Part shown: piece after piece, positions 25,133 through 34,627 of the stretch
How the letters are laid out: each line of letters opens with the position of its first letter
How positions within the stretch are numbered: the stretch's first letter is position 1
Assembly (NCBI RefSeq): GCF_000834055.1
Contig: NZ_JXSQ01000004.1
Coordinates: 178,663-242,662 of the forward strand
DNA: 64,000 nt
Direction of reading: 5' to 3'
DNA from: Leucobacter komagatae
GTDB taxonomy: Bacteria; Actinomycetota; Actinomycetes; Actinomycetales; Microbacteriaceae
Program-made: the position numbers and the translations under genes
Notes under the pieces: model-generated
Seen by the model: the letters and a program-made list of their open reading frames with translations, nothing else
Databases searched by the model: none
Told to the model about the DNA's origin: nothing

Positions 25133-27037
25133 CTAACGCTCGAGGAATGTCTTGCCGAGGAACTCGCCGAGCGCTTCTGGGGTGTCGAGCGGGAGGATCG
25201 CGGCAACATACTGGTCGGGCCGCACCACGACCACGACACCATCGCGGCTGATCTCACGAATATCGAAGATGTCCTCGCCAGGGTTCGCCGCGTAGATCTT
25301 CTCGTAGTCGGTCATGCCGAGCGGGCCGGATGCCGGCAGGAACAGCCGCGAGAACTCCTCGATGCGCACCTCGCGGTGCGGCTGCTGCATCACGGCTTTC
25401 ACGTCGAACACGGCGTCGAGGTCTGCGCCGGCCGGCGTAAACCGGCGGATCGGCGACGCTTCGTGCTCAAGCAGCCACTCAGCCCAGCGGCCGAGTTGCT
25501 CGCCTGAGCGGTCGGCGAACGCGTACACACGGTAGCGCCCGTCGGCGCGGTGGTGATGGCCGAGATGGATCGGCACCGCGTCCGCGACCCGGGTCGTTTC
25601 GACGGATTTGAAGCGCTTGCCGATGGGAAAGCCTGCAGCGAGCGCCTGGTGCGTCGCGTCGCCCGTGAGCATGGATCCCGTGTACTCGGTCATGAAGCCT
25701 GCGGGGAATTCTGCGGTGCGCACGTAGAACTCTTCGAGTTCAGATGGCGACGCAAACTCCTCCGGCTTCTTCGCCATGAGTGTCGACCATTCCCTATCGA
25801 AGTCGATGAGGTTTTTCGCGGTGACGCGGCGCTCCTCTGAGTAGGTTGCGAGCAGCGATTCCGGGCTGCGACCCTCGAGCACGTAGCCGAGCTTCCAGCC
25901 GAGGTTCCAGCCGTCTTGCATGGAGACGTTCATGCCCTGGCCTGCCTTCGCGCTGTGCGTGTGACAGGCGTCACCCATGAGGAAGACGCGGCCTTTGCCG
26001 TCGGGCGAGGTCGCCGCATCGTCGAAGCGGTCGGTGAGGCGGTGCCCCACCTCGTAGACACTGTGCCAGGGCACGTCGCGCACGTCGAGCGTGTACGGGC
26101 TGAGGATCGCGTTCGCACGCGCGACGATCTCTTCGAGAGGAGTGTCGCGCACCTTCTTGCCGCCGTCTGCTGGCACCTCGCCAAGGTCGACGTAGATGCG
26201 GCAGAGGTGGTTGCCTTCGCGCGGGATGTGCAGGATGCTCCCTGCCTCCGAGTAATTGATGCACTTCTTGCGAATGTCGGGGAAGTCGGTGACGGCGAGT
26301 ACGTCCATCACGCCCCACGCGTGCAGCGAGGTGGATCCCGAGAGCGATCCGCCGATTGCGCTGCGCACGCGCGAGCGCGCCCCGTCGGCCCCGATCACGT
26401 ACTTTGCTCGCACGGTGCGCGTGCCACCCTCGGTCGCGGAGGCAGTCTCTGCCGCGTTGATGCCCGCGCCGCGCTGGCCCGTGACCTCGCGCAGGGTGAC
26501 GGTGACCGGGTACTCCCCCGAGCCGACCTCGAGGCCCTCGAACTCGTATCCGTAGTCGATGTCGCCGCGGGCCGGAGCCCGGCGAGCGTACTCGGCGAAG
26601 TAGTCGATGACGCGCGCCTGGTTGACGATGAGGTGGGGGAACTCGCTGATGCCGGCGGGGTCGTCGTCGGTGATGGAGCTCCGCACGATCTGCGATGGGT
26701 TCTTGGGGTCAGGCGTCCAGAAGTTCGTCTCGGTGATGCGGTACGCCTCGTCGATGATCTGCCTCGCGAAGCCGAAGGCTTGGAAGGTCTCGACGCTGCG
26801 CGCCTGGATGCCGTCGGCCTGGCCGAGGACGAGGCGCGAATCGCGGCGCTCGACGACGCGGGTGACGACTCCGGGGAACTGCGCGAGCTGCGCGGCCGCG
26901 ACGATTCCGGCAGGGCCGGAGCCAACGATGAGCACGTCGACCTCGCTGGGAAGCTCTGCTGGCCGGTCGAGGCCGACCCCCGCGGCGGGAAGCAGCCGCG
27001 GGTCGGTTGAAACATAACCATGGTGGTGGAACTGCAT
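25133..27037 (-). CDS. FAD-dependent aromatic monooxygenase, 3-hydroxybenzoate 4-monooxygenase type
   Basis: A 634-residue flavoprotein hydroxylase of the phenol hydroxylase group. It shows the FAD motif VGSGPAG near residue 40, the DG motif YVIGADGARS, GDACHTHSAKAGQGMN, and a C-terminal thioredoxin-like domain (about residues 470-634). The opening MQFHHHGY and the total length match MobA-type 3-hydroxybenzoate 4-monooxygenase, which makes protocatechuate from 3-hydroxybenzoate with NADPH and O2. Phenol 2-monooxygenase is the main alternative. No protocatechuate ring-cleavage genes are in the window. It diverges from an IclR regulator. Confidence 0.85.
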   Translation of the reverse strand: MQFHHHGYVSTDPRLLPAAGVGLDRPAELPSEVDVLIVGSGPAGIVAAAQLAQFPGVVTRVVERRDSRLVLGQADGIQARSVETFQAFGFARQIIDEAYRITETNFWTPDPKNPSQIVRSSITDDDPAGISEFPHLIVNQARVIDYFAEYARRAPARGDIDYGYEFEGLEVGSGEYPVTVTLREVTGQRGAGINAAETASATEGGTRTVRAKYVIGADGARSRVRSAIGGSLSGSTSLHAWGVMDVLAVTDFPDIRKKCINYSEAGSILHIPREGNHLCRIYVDLGEVPADGGKKVRDTPLEEIVARANAILSPYTLDVRDVPWHSVYEVGHRLTDRFDDAATSPDGKGRVFLMGDACHTHSAKAGQGMNVSMQDGWNLGWKLGYVLEGRSPESLLATYSEERRVTAKNLIDFDREWSTLMAKKPEEFASPSELEEFYVRTAEFPAGFMTEYTGSMLTGDATHQALAAGFPIGKRFKSVETTRVADAVPIHLGHHHRADGRYRVYAFADRSGEQLGRWAEWLLEHEASPIRRFTPAGADLDAVFDVKAVMQQPHREVRIEEFSRLFLPASGPLGMTDYEKIYAANPGEDIFDIREISRDGVVVVVRPDQYVAAILPLDTPEALGEFLGKTFLER

Positions 27038-27074
27038 GTGGCGCCCTCACTTCACTGTGCGTCGAACCGTCTGC

Positions 27075-27089
27075 GTTCAACTATTGAAC
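27075..27089. promoter_or_regulatory. Palindrome in the monooxygenase-IclR divergent region
   Basis: GTTCAA-CTA-TTGAAC, a perfect 6-bp inverted repeat with a 3-base spacer, lies 38 bases before the monooxygenase start. The size fits IclR-family operators. A second perfect palindrome, ACACTAGTGT, is at 27108-27117. Either could be the binding site for the IclR protein encoded next door. Confidence 0.5.
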
Positions 27090-27166
27090 ACAGCCTTCGA
27101 ATAATGCACACTAGTGTACGGGCGCGCTCGCCAGCGCACAACGCCCGACGACCACAAGGAGCACCG

Positions 27167-27871
27167 ATGGCGACCACACCCACCGCAGGCTCACAAACGC
27201 TCTCCCGAGGCCTCCGCGCGCTCGAGGTGCTCGCCGAGGCCCGCGCTCCCCTCTCAATCACGGACCTCTCTGAGGCGCTCGGAATCCACCGTTCCAACAC
27301 GTACCGCTTGCTCCGCACGCTCGAAGAGCACCGGTTCGCCATTCGCGACGACGCAGGCCTCATCAGGCTCGGGCCCCGCATCGCCTCGCTCGCGCACGGC
27401 GTCGCGCCCCAGCTCACGACCGCGGCGGCGCCCGCTCTTACCGAGCTCGCGCACGACCTCGGTATGACGGCATTCCTCACCGTGCTCGACGCTGGCGACG
27501 TAGTCACACTCGCGTCAGTCGAACCGGGAAACGTCGATGCGAGCATTGCCCGCAACCCCGGCGTGCGCCACCCCCTTGACCGCGGCGCGCCTGGCCACGC
27601 CATCGAATCCGTGCTCTCACCAGCTGAACGGTCGGCAGCGAGCGGAACGGTGGCCCCGAGCGCCGCAGCTGTCGCAGCAAGCACACTCGGATACGCGCTC
27701 AGCGAGAGCGAAGTCATCGACGGAGTGACCTCACTCGCTGTGCCACTGCGCATTCCAGGCGAACCGCCTGCCGCGATCGCCGTGGTCCACTTCCGCGTGC
27801 CCGACGCGCTTTCCGAGGTCTCCGCACGACTGCAGCGCGCCGCTCGCGAGGTGCTCGCAAACTACAGTTAG
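27167..27871 (+). CDS. IclR-family transcriptional regulator (aromatic locus)
   Basis: A 234-residue regulator with an N-terminal winged helix (TDLSEALGIHRSNTYRLLRTLEEH) and the IclR effector domain (about residues 75-230, with VTLASVEPG and DRGAPGHAI). The start at 27167 has AAGGAG six bases upstream and is preferred to the much longer upstream ATG at 27020. It diverges from the flavin monooxygenase gene, with two palindromes between them, and precedes the ThDP enzyme gene by 133 bases. It probably controls the monooxygenase in response to an aromatic acid. Confidence 0.9.
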   Translation: MATTPTAGSQTLSRGLRALEVLAEARAPLSITDLSEALGIHRSNTYRLLRTLEEHRFAIRDDAGLIRLGPRIASLAHGVAPQLTTAAAPALTELAHDLGMTAFLTVLDAGDVVTLASVEPGNVDASIARNPGVRHPLDRGAPGHAIESVLSPAERSAASGTVAPSAAAVAASTLGYALSESEVIDGVTSLAVPLRIPGEPPAAIAVVHFRVPDALSEVSARLQRAAREVLANYS

Positions 27872-27898
27872 CGCAGTCCGCTACACTACGAATTGTCC

Positions 27899-27915
27899 AC
27901 CCGGGTTGCCCGGGT
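27899..27915 (+). other. Short GC-rich hairpin upstream of the ThDP enzyme gene
   Basis: ACCCGGG-TTG-CCCGGGT, a 7-bp inverted repeat 28 bases after the IclR stop and about 90 bases before the ThDP enzyme start. It could be a weak terminator for the IclR gene or a leader structure. The remaining bases to 28004 do not match a thiamine riboswitch or another riboswitch that I know. Confidence 0.35.
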
Positions 27916-28004
27916 AAGGCACCCGAAAAAGGGGCGCTGCTGCGAGGCTTCGCGAGACATACACGGTCATCATTCACCGCTCGATCCAATGAAGGATTTC
28001 GCAG

Positions 28005-29876
28005 ATGTCTCTCTCGCACCCCAATTCGTCGACCCCACAGACCCTCGCAGCCGCGACCGCCGCCGCGCTCGCCAAGCACGCCAGCCAGAGCTTCGGCCTC
28101 ATGGGCAACGGCAACGCACACCTCATCGACCATCTCGGCGCTGCCGGGGTCCCCTACACCGCCGTCCGGCACGAGGCTGCGACCGTCGCCGCCGCAGACG
28201 CCTACGCCCGCGTGAGCGGCAAGATGGCGATCGCAACCACCACCTACGGCGCCGGCTTCACCAATACGATCACCGCACTCGCCGAGGCCGCACAGGCTCG
28301 CACACCAATGCTGCTCGTCGTCGGCGACTCCCCCTCGAGCGGCCCTCGGCCCTGGGACGTCGACGAGGAAATGCTCAGCGCTGCCATCGGCGTGCGCCTC
28401 TTCACCCTCGGCGTCGCCAAGGTCGCAGAAACCGTTGACCGTGCCGCCGCCTACGCGCTGCGCATGCGCAGGCCCGTGGTACTTGGGCTGCCATACGACC
28501 TCGTGAACGCGCCCGTCTCCGAGCCAACGCCGGCTGCCCACGCTCCCGTGGCAGCGGCGGCCGCTCCCCAAGCGATTGACCTCAGCGACCCGGCGATGCT
28601 CGCGGAGCTCACCCGATCGGTCGCCGATCACGCCCCGGCCGCACACCCCGCTGCGACGCCAGCAACGTCGATGCTGCCCGGCGCGATTGCTTCGAGTTCA
28701 ACCGTGCCAGCCGCACACCGGATCGTGGCCGCAGCCGATGCGCTCGCCGGCGCAGCCCGCCCACTCATCATCGCCGGCCACGGCGCACACCTCGCCAGTG
28801 CCGCGACCGAGCTTGGCGAGCTCGCCGAGCGGCTCGGCGCGCTCACCGCCACAACCGCGCTCGCTCGGAGCATCTTCCCAGACAGCCGCTACGATCTCGG
28901 CATCGCCGGAGGCTTCGGCCAGGCCGAGGCAATGGCCACGATCCAGCAGGCCGACGTCGTGCTCGTCGTCGGCGCCGGCCTCAACCAATTCACCATGCGC
29001 TTTGGCGAACTCTTTGGCGAGGGCACCGTCGTGATCCGCGTCGACACGGAACAGGTTGCAGCGCCAAAGACTCAGCATCCGATCACCCATCAACTGCTCC
29101 AGGGAGGCGCCCGCGAAACACTCAGGGCAATCGCTGGGGAGCTCACTTCCGCCCTCGCCGCCCGCACCGACGTCTCACGCGCCCCCGGGGGCTGGCGGGC
29201 AGAAGTCGCCGGGCTCGAGCCTGGTGGAGCGCTGCGGATCAGACCGGTAGGCGATACCGAACTGTGCTCCGATGGACTCCTCGATCCGCGCGCAGTCGCC
29301 TCCCGCCTCGCAGACCTCCTCCCCGAGAACCGGCATGTCACGAGCGACGGCGGCCACTTCCTCGCCTGGGCAAACATGTTCTGGCCGGTCGCATCCCCCG
29401 AGCGCATGATCATGGTCGGCACCGCGTACCAGACCATCGGGCTTGGGTTCTGCACCGTCCCAGGGGTCGCTGCCGCGGCGCCCGATTCGACGGTCGTGCT
29501 GACAACAGGCGACGGCGGCGGGCTCATGGCCCTTGCCGACCTCGAGTCGGCGATTCGCACGGCGCGCAGCCAGGTCATCGTGGTGTGGAACGACAGCGCG
29601 TATAGCGCCGAGGTGCACCTCTACGGCGTAATGGGGCTCGACACGGCCCCCATGCTCATTCCCACCGTAAACTTCGCTGGCGTCGCCAGCGCGCTCGGAG
29701 CGACCGGCGTCGTCGTGAACACGCTTGCCGATCTCGCCGCGCTCGAGGCGTGGACGGCGGGTGGCGCTGCCGGCACGATCTTGCTCGACTGCCGCGTCTC
29801 CGGCACCGTTGTCGCCGACTACCAGCGCGAGGTGCAGAAGGCCAACGGTCTCGATCTTCCCGAAACCACCGCGTAA
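28005..29876 (+). CDS. Thiamine diphosphate-dependent enzyme (acetolactate synthase-like), substrate unknown
   Basis: A 623-residue ThDP enzyme with the standard three domains. The pyrimidine-binding domain has the activating glutamate in RHEAATVAAADAYAR. The central domain follows an Ala/Pro-rich linker (about residues 230-380). The pyrophosphate domain carries TGDGGGLMALADLES and ends in WNDSAY, the GDG...N metal motif. Such proteins include acetolactate synthase, benzoylformate decarboxylase and glyoxylate carboligase; I cannot choose among them. A GAAGGA site precedes the ATG. It lies between an IclR gene and a convergent MHS transporter, suggesting an organic or aromatic acid pathway. 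Confidence 0.85.
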   Translation: MSLSHPNSSTPQTLAAATAAALAKHASQSFGLMGNGNAHLIDHLGAAGVPYTAVRHEAATVAAADAYARVSGKMAIATTTYGAGFTNTITALAEAAQARTPMLLVVGDSPSSGPRPWDVDEEMLSAAIGVRLFTLGVAKVAETVDRAAAYALRMRRPVVLGLPYDLVNAPVSEPTPAAHAPVAAAAAPQAIDLSDPAMLAELTRSVADHAPAAHPAATPATSMLPGAIASSSTVPAAHRIVAAADALAGAARPLIIAGHGAHLASAATELGELAERLGALTATTALARSIFPDSRYDLGIAGGFGQAEAMATIQQADVVLVVGAGLNQFTMRFGELFGEGTVVIRVDTEQVAAPKTQHPITHQLLQGGARETLRAIAGELTSALAARTDVSRAPGGWRAEVAGLEPGGALRIRPVGDTELCSDGLLDPRAVASRLADLLPENRHVTSDGGHFLAWANMFWPVASPERMIMVGTAYQTIGLGFCTVPGVAAAAPDSTVVLTTGDGGGLMALADLESAIRTARSQVIVVWNDSAYSAEVHLYGVMGLDTAPMLIPTVNFAGVASALGATGVVVNTLADLAALEAWTAGGAAGTILLDCRVSGTVVADYQREVQKANGLDLPETTA

Positions 29877-29932
29877 GACGACCAGCCGGGCAGCGGTGTC
29901 GTGTGCTGCGGCATGGTCGGGGGCATGCCCGG

Positions 29933-31309
29933 TCAGACAGCGGATTTCTCCCAAATGAAGTGGCCCTTCTGCTGCTGCTCCTCATGCTCTGGCCCCAGCG
30001 GAATGTCGGTGCGGTCGCGCAGGAGGATCGTCGCGACAAACGCGACGCACATGACGCTCGCGATGTAGATCGCGACCGAGTTCGACGTACCGGTGACCTG
30101 CACGAGCGCCTGCGAGATCGTTGGGGCGAACGCGCCTCCAAGGATGGCTCCGATGGCATAAGTGATCGAGACACCGGAGAAGCGAATCGACGCGGGAAAC
30201 AGCTCGGTGAAGTAAGCCGCTTGCTGGCCGTAGGTGAGGCCGTTGCCGATCGCGAACAGCGAGAGGCCAGTGAAAAGCACCCAGGGGTTGCCGGTATTCA
30301 CCATCGGGAACAGGAAGAAGATAACAGCAAGGAACGCGATCCACCCCATCACGTACGTCTTTTTGCGCCCGATCCGATCAGAGATCATGCCCGCGAAGAA
30401 CGTGACAATGAGCCACACCACCGCAGCTGCAGCCACTGCGAGCAGCACGGGGGTTCGCTCCATGCCAACGTGACCGCCTTCGGCAATCGGCGTGGTTGCA
30501 TAGCTCTGGATGTACCCGCCGGTGGTCATGTATCCGGCAGCGTTGTTCCCTGCGAAAGTGAGCGCCGCGAGCAGTACGAGCAGCCAGTGATGCCGGAAGA
30601 GCTGCACCACAGGCACCTTGGTCTGTTCTTTCCGCTCGGATATCTCAGTGAATACGGGGCTCTCTTCTACCGCGCGACGCACCACGATACCGACGATGAT
30701 GAGCACGAAGCTCAAGAGGAACGGAATGCGCCACCCCCACTCAAGGAAGGCCTCACCTGGCGAGATGACGCCCGTCATCAGCGCGAGCACACCGGAAGCA
30801 AGCAGCAACCCGAGTGGGACGCCAATCTGGGGAAACGCGCCCATGCGGCCACGCCGGCCTTCGGGCGAGTGCTCGACGGCCATGAGCACCGCGCCGCCCC
30901 ACTCGCCACCTGTCGAGAGCCCCTGTAGGATCCGCAGCACCATGAGCATTATCGGCGCGAGCAAGCCCACCTGCGCGTACGTTGGCAGCACCCCGATGAG
31001 GGTCGTCGCGACCCCCATGAGCAGTAGCGTGATGACGAGCATCGCTTTTCGGCCGATGCGGTCGCCGAAGTGTCCAGCAAGGAACGCGCCCAGCGGGCGG
31101 AAGAGGAAGCTCACCCCGACCGTCGCGAACGACACGATCGTTGCGGCCCGCGGCCCGGCTGGCGCAAAGAACAGGTCTGCGAACACGAGCCCGGCCGCGC
31201 TCGCATAGAGGAAGAAGTCGTACCACTCGATCGTGGTGCCGATCACGGTCGCTGCAGCAACCCGCCGCAGCTCCCGCTGTGAAGACGGGGTGGTTTTCGG
31301 TGCGGACAT
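29933..31309 (-). CDS. MHS-family (metabolite:H+ symporter) MFS transporter
   Basis: A 458-residue MFS protein of the MHS subfamily. It has the typical opening ATVIGTTIEWYDFFLYA, motif A as GHFGDRIGRKAML and its repeat SDRIGRKKTYV, and about 12 spans. MHS carriers import organic acids such as ketoglutarate, citrate, shikimate and aromatic acids, as well as betaine. The start at 31309 (MSAPKT) is set by GAAGGAG upstream; an out-of-frame ATG lies between the two. It is downstream of malate synthase on the same strand but separated by a strong hairpin, and it converges on the ThDP enzyme gene. Confidence 0.9.
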   Translation of the reverse strand: MSAPKTTPSSQRELRRVAAATVIGTTIEWYDFFLYASAAGLVFADLFFAPAGPRAATIVSFATVGVSFLFRPLGAFLAGHFGDRIGRKAMLVITLLLMGVATTLIGVLPTYAQVGLLAPIMLMVLRILQGLSTGGEWGGAVLMAVEHSPEGRRGRMGAFPQIGVPLGLLLASGVLALMTGVISPGEAFLEWGWRIPFLLSFVLIIVGIVVRRAVEESPVFTEISERKEQTKVPVVQLFRHHWLLVLLAALTFAGNNAAGYMTTGGYIQSYATTPIAEGGHVGMERTPVLLAVAAAAVVWLIVTFFAGMISDRIGRKKTYVMGWIAFLAVIFFLFPMVNTGNPWVLFTGLSLFAIGNGLTYGQQAAYFTELFPASIRFSGVSITYAIGAILGGAFAPTISQALVQVTGTSNSVAIYIASVMCVAFVATILLRDRTDIPLGPEHEEQQQKGHFIWEKSAV

Positions 31310-31434
31310 TCCATGGACTCCTTCGTCATGTAGTAAACGCATGCTCACCATTTATACAACGAGGAAGGGAAATACGCGACACCCATGCGTGAGAAACATG
31401 ACGCATGCAGAGCAGCGCAGCTGCTTGCGGAACG

Positions 31435-31471
31435 TCAAACGGCTCGGCGCACTGAGCGCCGAGCCGTTTGA
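31435..31471 (-). terminator. Hairpin terminator after malate synthase G
   Basis: A perfect 16-bp inverted repeat (31435-31450 and 31456-31471) with a 5-base loop lies 13 bases past the glcB stop on the minus strand. It separates glcB from the MHS transporter gene, which must have its own promoter between 31310 and 31434. Confidence 0.85.
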
Positions 31472-31484
31472 GGAGCACCGAAAA

Positions 31485-33650
31485 TTAGCCTGCGAGCTCT
31501 GCCTTCTTCCGAAGGCGCAGGGCGTGCAGCAGCGGCTCCGTGTAACCGTTGGGCTGCGTGGCTCCGTCGATGATGAGCCGGCGGGCCGCCTCGTATGCGG
31601 TGCCTGTGCCGCCCGCGAGCGGCTCATACGCGGCGTCGCCCGCGTTCTGGCGATCCACAATTTCCGCGCACTTCGCGAGGGCAGCGTCGACCTCAGACTC
31701 GCTGATCACGCCGTGCATGAGCCAGTTCGCGAGCAACTGGCTCGAGATGCGCAGGGTCGCGCGATCCTCCATGAGCCCGACGTCGTGAATATCGGGAACC
31801 TTCGAGCAGCCAACACCCTGATCCACCCACCGCACAACGTAGCCGAGGATTGACTGCACATTGTTCTCGACCTCCGTCGCGACGGTCGACGCGTCGAGCG
31901 CGCCCGCTGGGGCGAGCGGAATGGTGAGCAGTGTGGCGAGACTGTCGGACGCAATCGAGGCGAGCCCGCGGCGAGCGGCGAACGCGTCCTCCTGGTGGTA
32001 GTGCAGCGCGTGGAGCGTCGCCGCTGTCGGCGACGGCACCCAGGCGGTCGAGGCGCCCGCCATGACGTGCCCGATCTTCTGCTCGAGCATCGCGGCCATG
32101 AGGTCTGGCATTGCCCACATGCCCTTGCCGATCTGGGCGCGACCGTCGAGACCACAGTCGACACCGATTGCGACGTTTCGCGCCTCGTAGGTTGGCAGCC
32201 ACGGCTGCTCGCGGATGGCCCCCTTCGGGAGCATCGCGCCCGCGCGCATCGACGTGTGGATCTCGTCGCCCGTGCGGTCGAGGAAGCCCGTGTTGATGAA
32301 GACGACGCGGTCGCTCGCGGCAGCGATGCATGCCGCCAGGTTCGCTGACGTACGTCGCTCCTCGTCCATGATGCCGATCTTCAGCGTGTTCGCCTGCAGC
32401 CCGAGGAGCTCCTCAACGCGCCCGAAGAGCTTCGCCGCAAACTTGGCCTCAGCGGAGCCGTGCATCTTGGGCTTCACGATGTACATCGAACCGGAACGGG
32501 AGTTCGTTCCGCGCGCGGCTCCTCTAAGCTCGCCGAGCGCACCAACCGCGGTCATCACAGCGTCGAGGATCCCCTCGAACACCTCTGCGCCCTTCGCGTC
32601 GTGCACGGCCGGGGTGCGCATGAGGTGCCCAACGTTTCGGACAAACAGCACAGATCGACCCGGCAGCGTGAGGGGCTTGCCGTTCGGATCAGTGTAGCTG
32701 CGGTCAGGATTGGCGACGCGGGTGAAGGACTCGCCCGCCTTCGTAACTTGCTCGGAGAGCGTGCCGTCCATGAGGCCGCGCCAGTTCCGGTAGCCGAGTG
32801 CCTTGTCTTCGGCGTCGACAGCGGCCACGGAGTCTTCCAGATCCATGATGGTCGTGAGCGCAGACTCAAGCTCGATATCGTTGATGCCCGCCGCATCGGT
32901 CGCACCGTTCGCGCCCGCCCGGTCGATGAGGATGTCGATGTGCAGGCCGTTGTGCACGAGGAGCACCCGCTCGGGGGCCTCTTCGGAACCGCGGTAACCT
33001 GCGAACGCCGCAGGATCAGCGAGGCCGGTCCCCTCACCGCCAGCCAGGGTTACCGAGAGCGCACCATCGACCACCGCATACCCGGTAGCGTCGGCGTGCG
33101 ATCCGTGCGCGAGCGGCACATGCGCGTCGAGGATCCGCCGCCCCTCAGCGATGACCGCTGCGCCGCGGACCGGGTTGTAGCTACTGCCGGGTGCGAGCTC
33201 GCCCTCACGAGAGAGCGCATCAGTGCCGTAGAGCGCATCGTAGAGCGAGCCCCAGCGTGCGTTGACCGCGTTGAGCGCGAACCGCGCGTTGAGCAGGGGC
33301 ACGACGAGCTGAGGGCCTGCGAGCTGAGCGATCTCCGCGTCGACGCGGTCCGTTGCCACCGCGACGCCGACAGGCTCGGGCTCGAGGTAGCCGATCTCCG
33401 TTAGGAAGGCACGGTAGTGCTCAGGGTTTGGCTGCCCGGGCCGCTCGGCGTGATACGCGTCGATGCGTTCCTGCAGCGCGTCGCGTTGCGCCAGCAGTGC
33501 TTCGTTCTCGGGCGTGAGGTCGCGCACGATGGCTGCGACGCCGTCCCAGAATGACTCGATGTCCCTGCCGTCGGCGGCGAGGGCTTCCTCGGCGAAATCC
33601 AAGATGGGCTTGGCGACAGCTAGGCCTGCGCGCTCTTCGGTGTGGGTCAT
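31485..33650 (-). CDS. glcB: Malate synthase G
   Basis: A 721-residue enzyme, the normal length for the G isoform (about 720-740), much longer than the A isoform. It condenses glyoxylate with acetyl-CoA to malate. Recognisable blocks are [17 protein letters not shown] (Mg-binding region), [27 protein letters not shown] and [24 protein letters not shown]. The start at 33650 (MTHTEERAG) follows GAAGGATCC. An IclR-family gene diverges from it with clustered palindromic half-sites between, as expected for glyoxylate control. No isocitrate lyase is in the window. Confidence 0.96.
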   Translation of the reverse strand: MTHTEERAGLAVAKPILDFAEEALAADGRDIESFWDGVAAIVRDLTPENEALLAQRDALQERIDAYHAERPGQPNPEHYRAFLTEIGYLEPEPVGVAVATDRVDAEIAQLAGPQLVVPLLNARFALNAVNARWGSLYDALYGTDALSREGELAPGSSYNPVRGAAVIAEGRRILDAHVPLAHGSHADATGYAVVDGALSVTLAGGEGTGLADPAAFAGYRGSEEAPERVLLVHNGLHIDILIDRAGANGATDAAGINDIELESALTTIMDLEDSVAAVDAEDKALGYRNWRGLMDGTLSEQVTKAGESFTRVANPDRSYTDPNGKPLTLPGRSVLFVRNVGHLMRTPAVHDAKGAEVFEGILDAVMTAVGALGELRGAARGTNSRSGSMYIVKPKMHGSAEAKFAAKLFGRVEELLGLQANTLKIGIMDEERRTSANLAACIAAASDRVVFINTGFLDRTGDEIHTSMRAGAMLPKGAIREQPWLPTYEARNVAIGVDCGLDGRAQIGKGMWAMPDLMAAMLEQKIGHVMAGASTAWVPSPTAATLHALHYHQEDAFAARRGLASIASDSLATLLTIPLAPAGALDASTVATEVENNVQSILGYVVRWVDQGVGCSKVPDIHDVGLMEDRATLRISSQLLANWLMHGVISESEVDAALAKCAEIVDRQNAGDAAYEPLAGGTGTAYEAARRLIIDGATQPNGYTEPLLHALRLRKKAELAG

Positions 33651-33732
33651 GGGAGAGGATCCTTCGCTCGGTGACTCGGGCGACCCGGTTCGGCGGGTCA
33701 CAGCGCCAGCCTACGGAACTGCCCTTTATTTT

Positions 33733-33773
33733 GGAACGATGATTCCGTATTGTGGAATCATGCCCTCCATTCC
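33733..33773. promoter_or_regulatory. Cluster of GGAAT/ATTCC half-sites between glcB and iclR
   Basis: Four alternating half-sites lie in 41 bases: GGAA at 33733, ATTCC at 33742, GGAAT at 33754 and ATTCC at 33769. The central pair forms GATTCC-GTATTGT-GGAATC (33741-33759). The half-site resembles the TGGAA/TTCCA arms of classical IclR operators. The cluster overlaps the proposed GTG start of the regulator gene, which suggests autoregulation plus control of glcB. Confidence 0.55.
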
Positions 33774-34522
33774 AGGCTCCCCCCGACGGCGCGGTGCAGT
33801 CCGTGGCACGCGCGTTTGCAATCCTCGAAGAACTCGCCGACGCCAACGCCGAGCTCCCGCTCGCAGACATCGCAGCAGCGACCGGGCTCGCGCAGCCAAC
33901 AGCGCACCGTCTCTTGAAAACGCTGCAGGGCCTCGGCTATGCGCGACAATCCGACTCCCGCACCTACGGGCTCGGGCCCGGGCTGATCGCACTCGGCAAC
34001 CGCGCAGCTCCGCAGCTCGCGACGCGCGCCCAGCCCCTCCTCAACGAACTCGAGGAACTCTCGCAAGAGACGGCAAACCTCGTGATACTCGATGGGTCGA
34101 TGGCGGTGTACGTCGCACAGCAACCCTCACGCCACCAGATGCGCATGTTTACCGAGGTCGGCAGACGAGTGCTGCCGCACTGTGCCGGCGCAGGGAAAGC
34201 GATGCTCGCGACCCTCAGTGAGGCTCGTGTGCGCGAGATCACCGACATCACCGGGCTCCCACGCTTCACCAGCACGACAATCACCTCGTCGCGGGCGCTC
34301 CTGGCGGAACTGCGCGACACCAGGCGCCGCGGCTACGCACTTGACGAGGGCGAACGCGAGGTGGGCGTTCGCTGCATCGCGGTGGCCATTCCCGGCTCAT
34401 CTCCGCCAGCTGCCCTCTCGGTTTCCGGGCCTGCCGCGCGCATCACGGAGGACATGACACGGCGCATTGTCGAAGCCCTGCACGGTGCCGCTGCCCGACT
34501 CGCGCTCTCGACTGGTGACTGA
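33752..34522 (+). CDS. IclR-family transcriptional regulator (glyoxylate/malate synthase locus)
   Basis: A 256-residue IclR protein. The winged helix is at about residues 17-75 (AVQSVARAFAILEELAD, LADIAAATGLAQPTAHRLLKTL); the effector domain has HCAGAGKAMLA and ALDEGEREVGVRCIAVAI. The frame opens after a TGA at 33740, so the start is the GTG at 33752 or a later GTG (about 33791) just before the conserved helix; there is no clear ribosome site. It diverges from glcB and probably represses it, sensing glyoxylate or a related acid. It is convergent with the DEAD-box helicase gene. Confidence 0.88.
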   Translation: MESCPPFQAPPDGAVQSVARAFAILEELADANAELPLADIAAATGLAQPTAHRLLKTLQGLGYARQSDSRTYGLGPGLIALGNRAAPQLATRAQPLLNELEELSQETANLVILDGSMAVYVAQQPSRHQMRMFTEVGRRVLPHCAGAGKAMLATLSEARVREITDITGLPRFTSTTITSSRALLAELRDTRRRGYALDEGEREVGVRCIAVAIPGSSPPAALSVSGPAARITEDMTRRIVEALHGAAARLALSTGD

Positions 34523-34567
34523 CTCGCGCTGTCGAAGGGTGACTGACCGAGCGCCGGGTGCAGCACA

Positions 34568-34597
34568 AAGGCCCCACCCGGCAAGGGGTGGGGCCTT
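34568..34597. terminator. Hairpin terminator between iclR and the DEAD-box helicase gene
   Basis: A perfect 12-bp inverted repeat (34568-34579 and 34586-34597) with a 6-base loop, between two convergent stops. It starts AAGG and ends CCTT, so each strand has only a short T pair. It is likely bidirectional. Confidence 0.85.
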
Positions 34598-34627
34598 CGC
34601 TACACGAGCTTTACTCGCGGTGCGCTA

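Noticed and set aside
27872..28004. Thiamine (TPP) riboswitch ahead of the ThDP enzyme gene
   Set aside because: Only a short hairpin is present; the conserved TPP-riboswitch sequence blocks are not seen.
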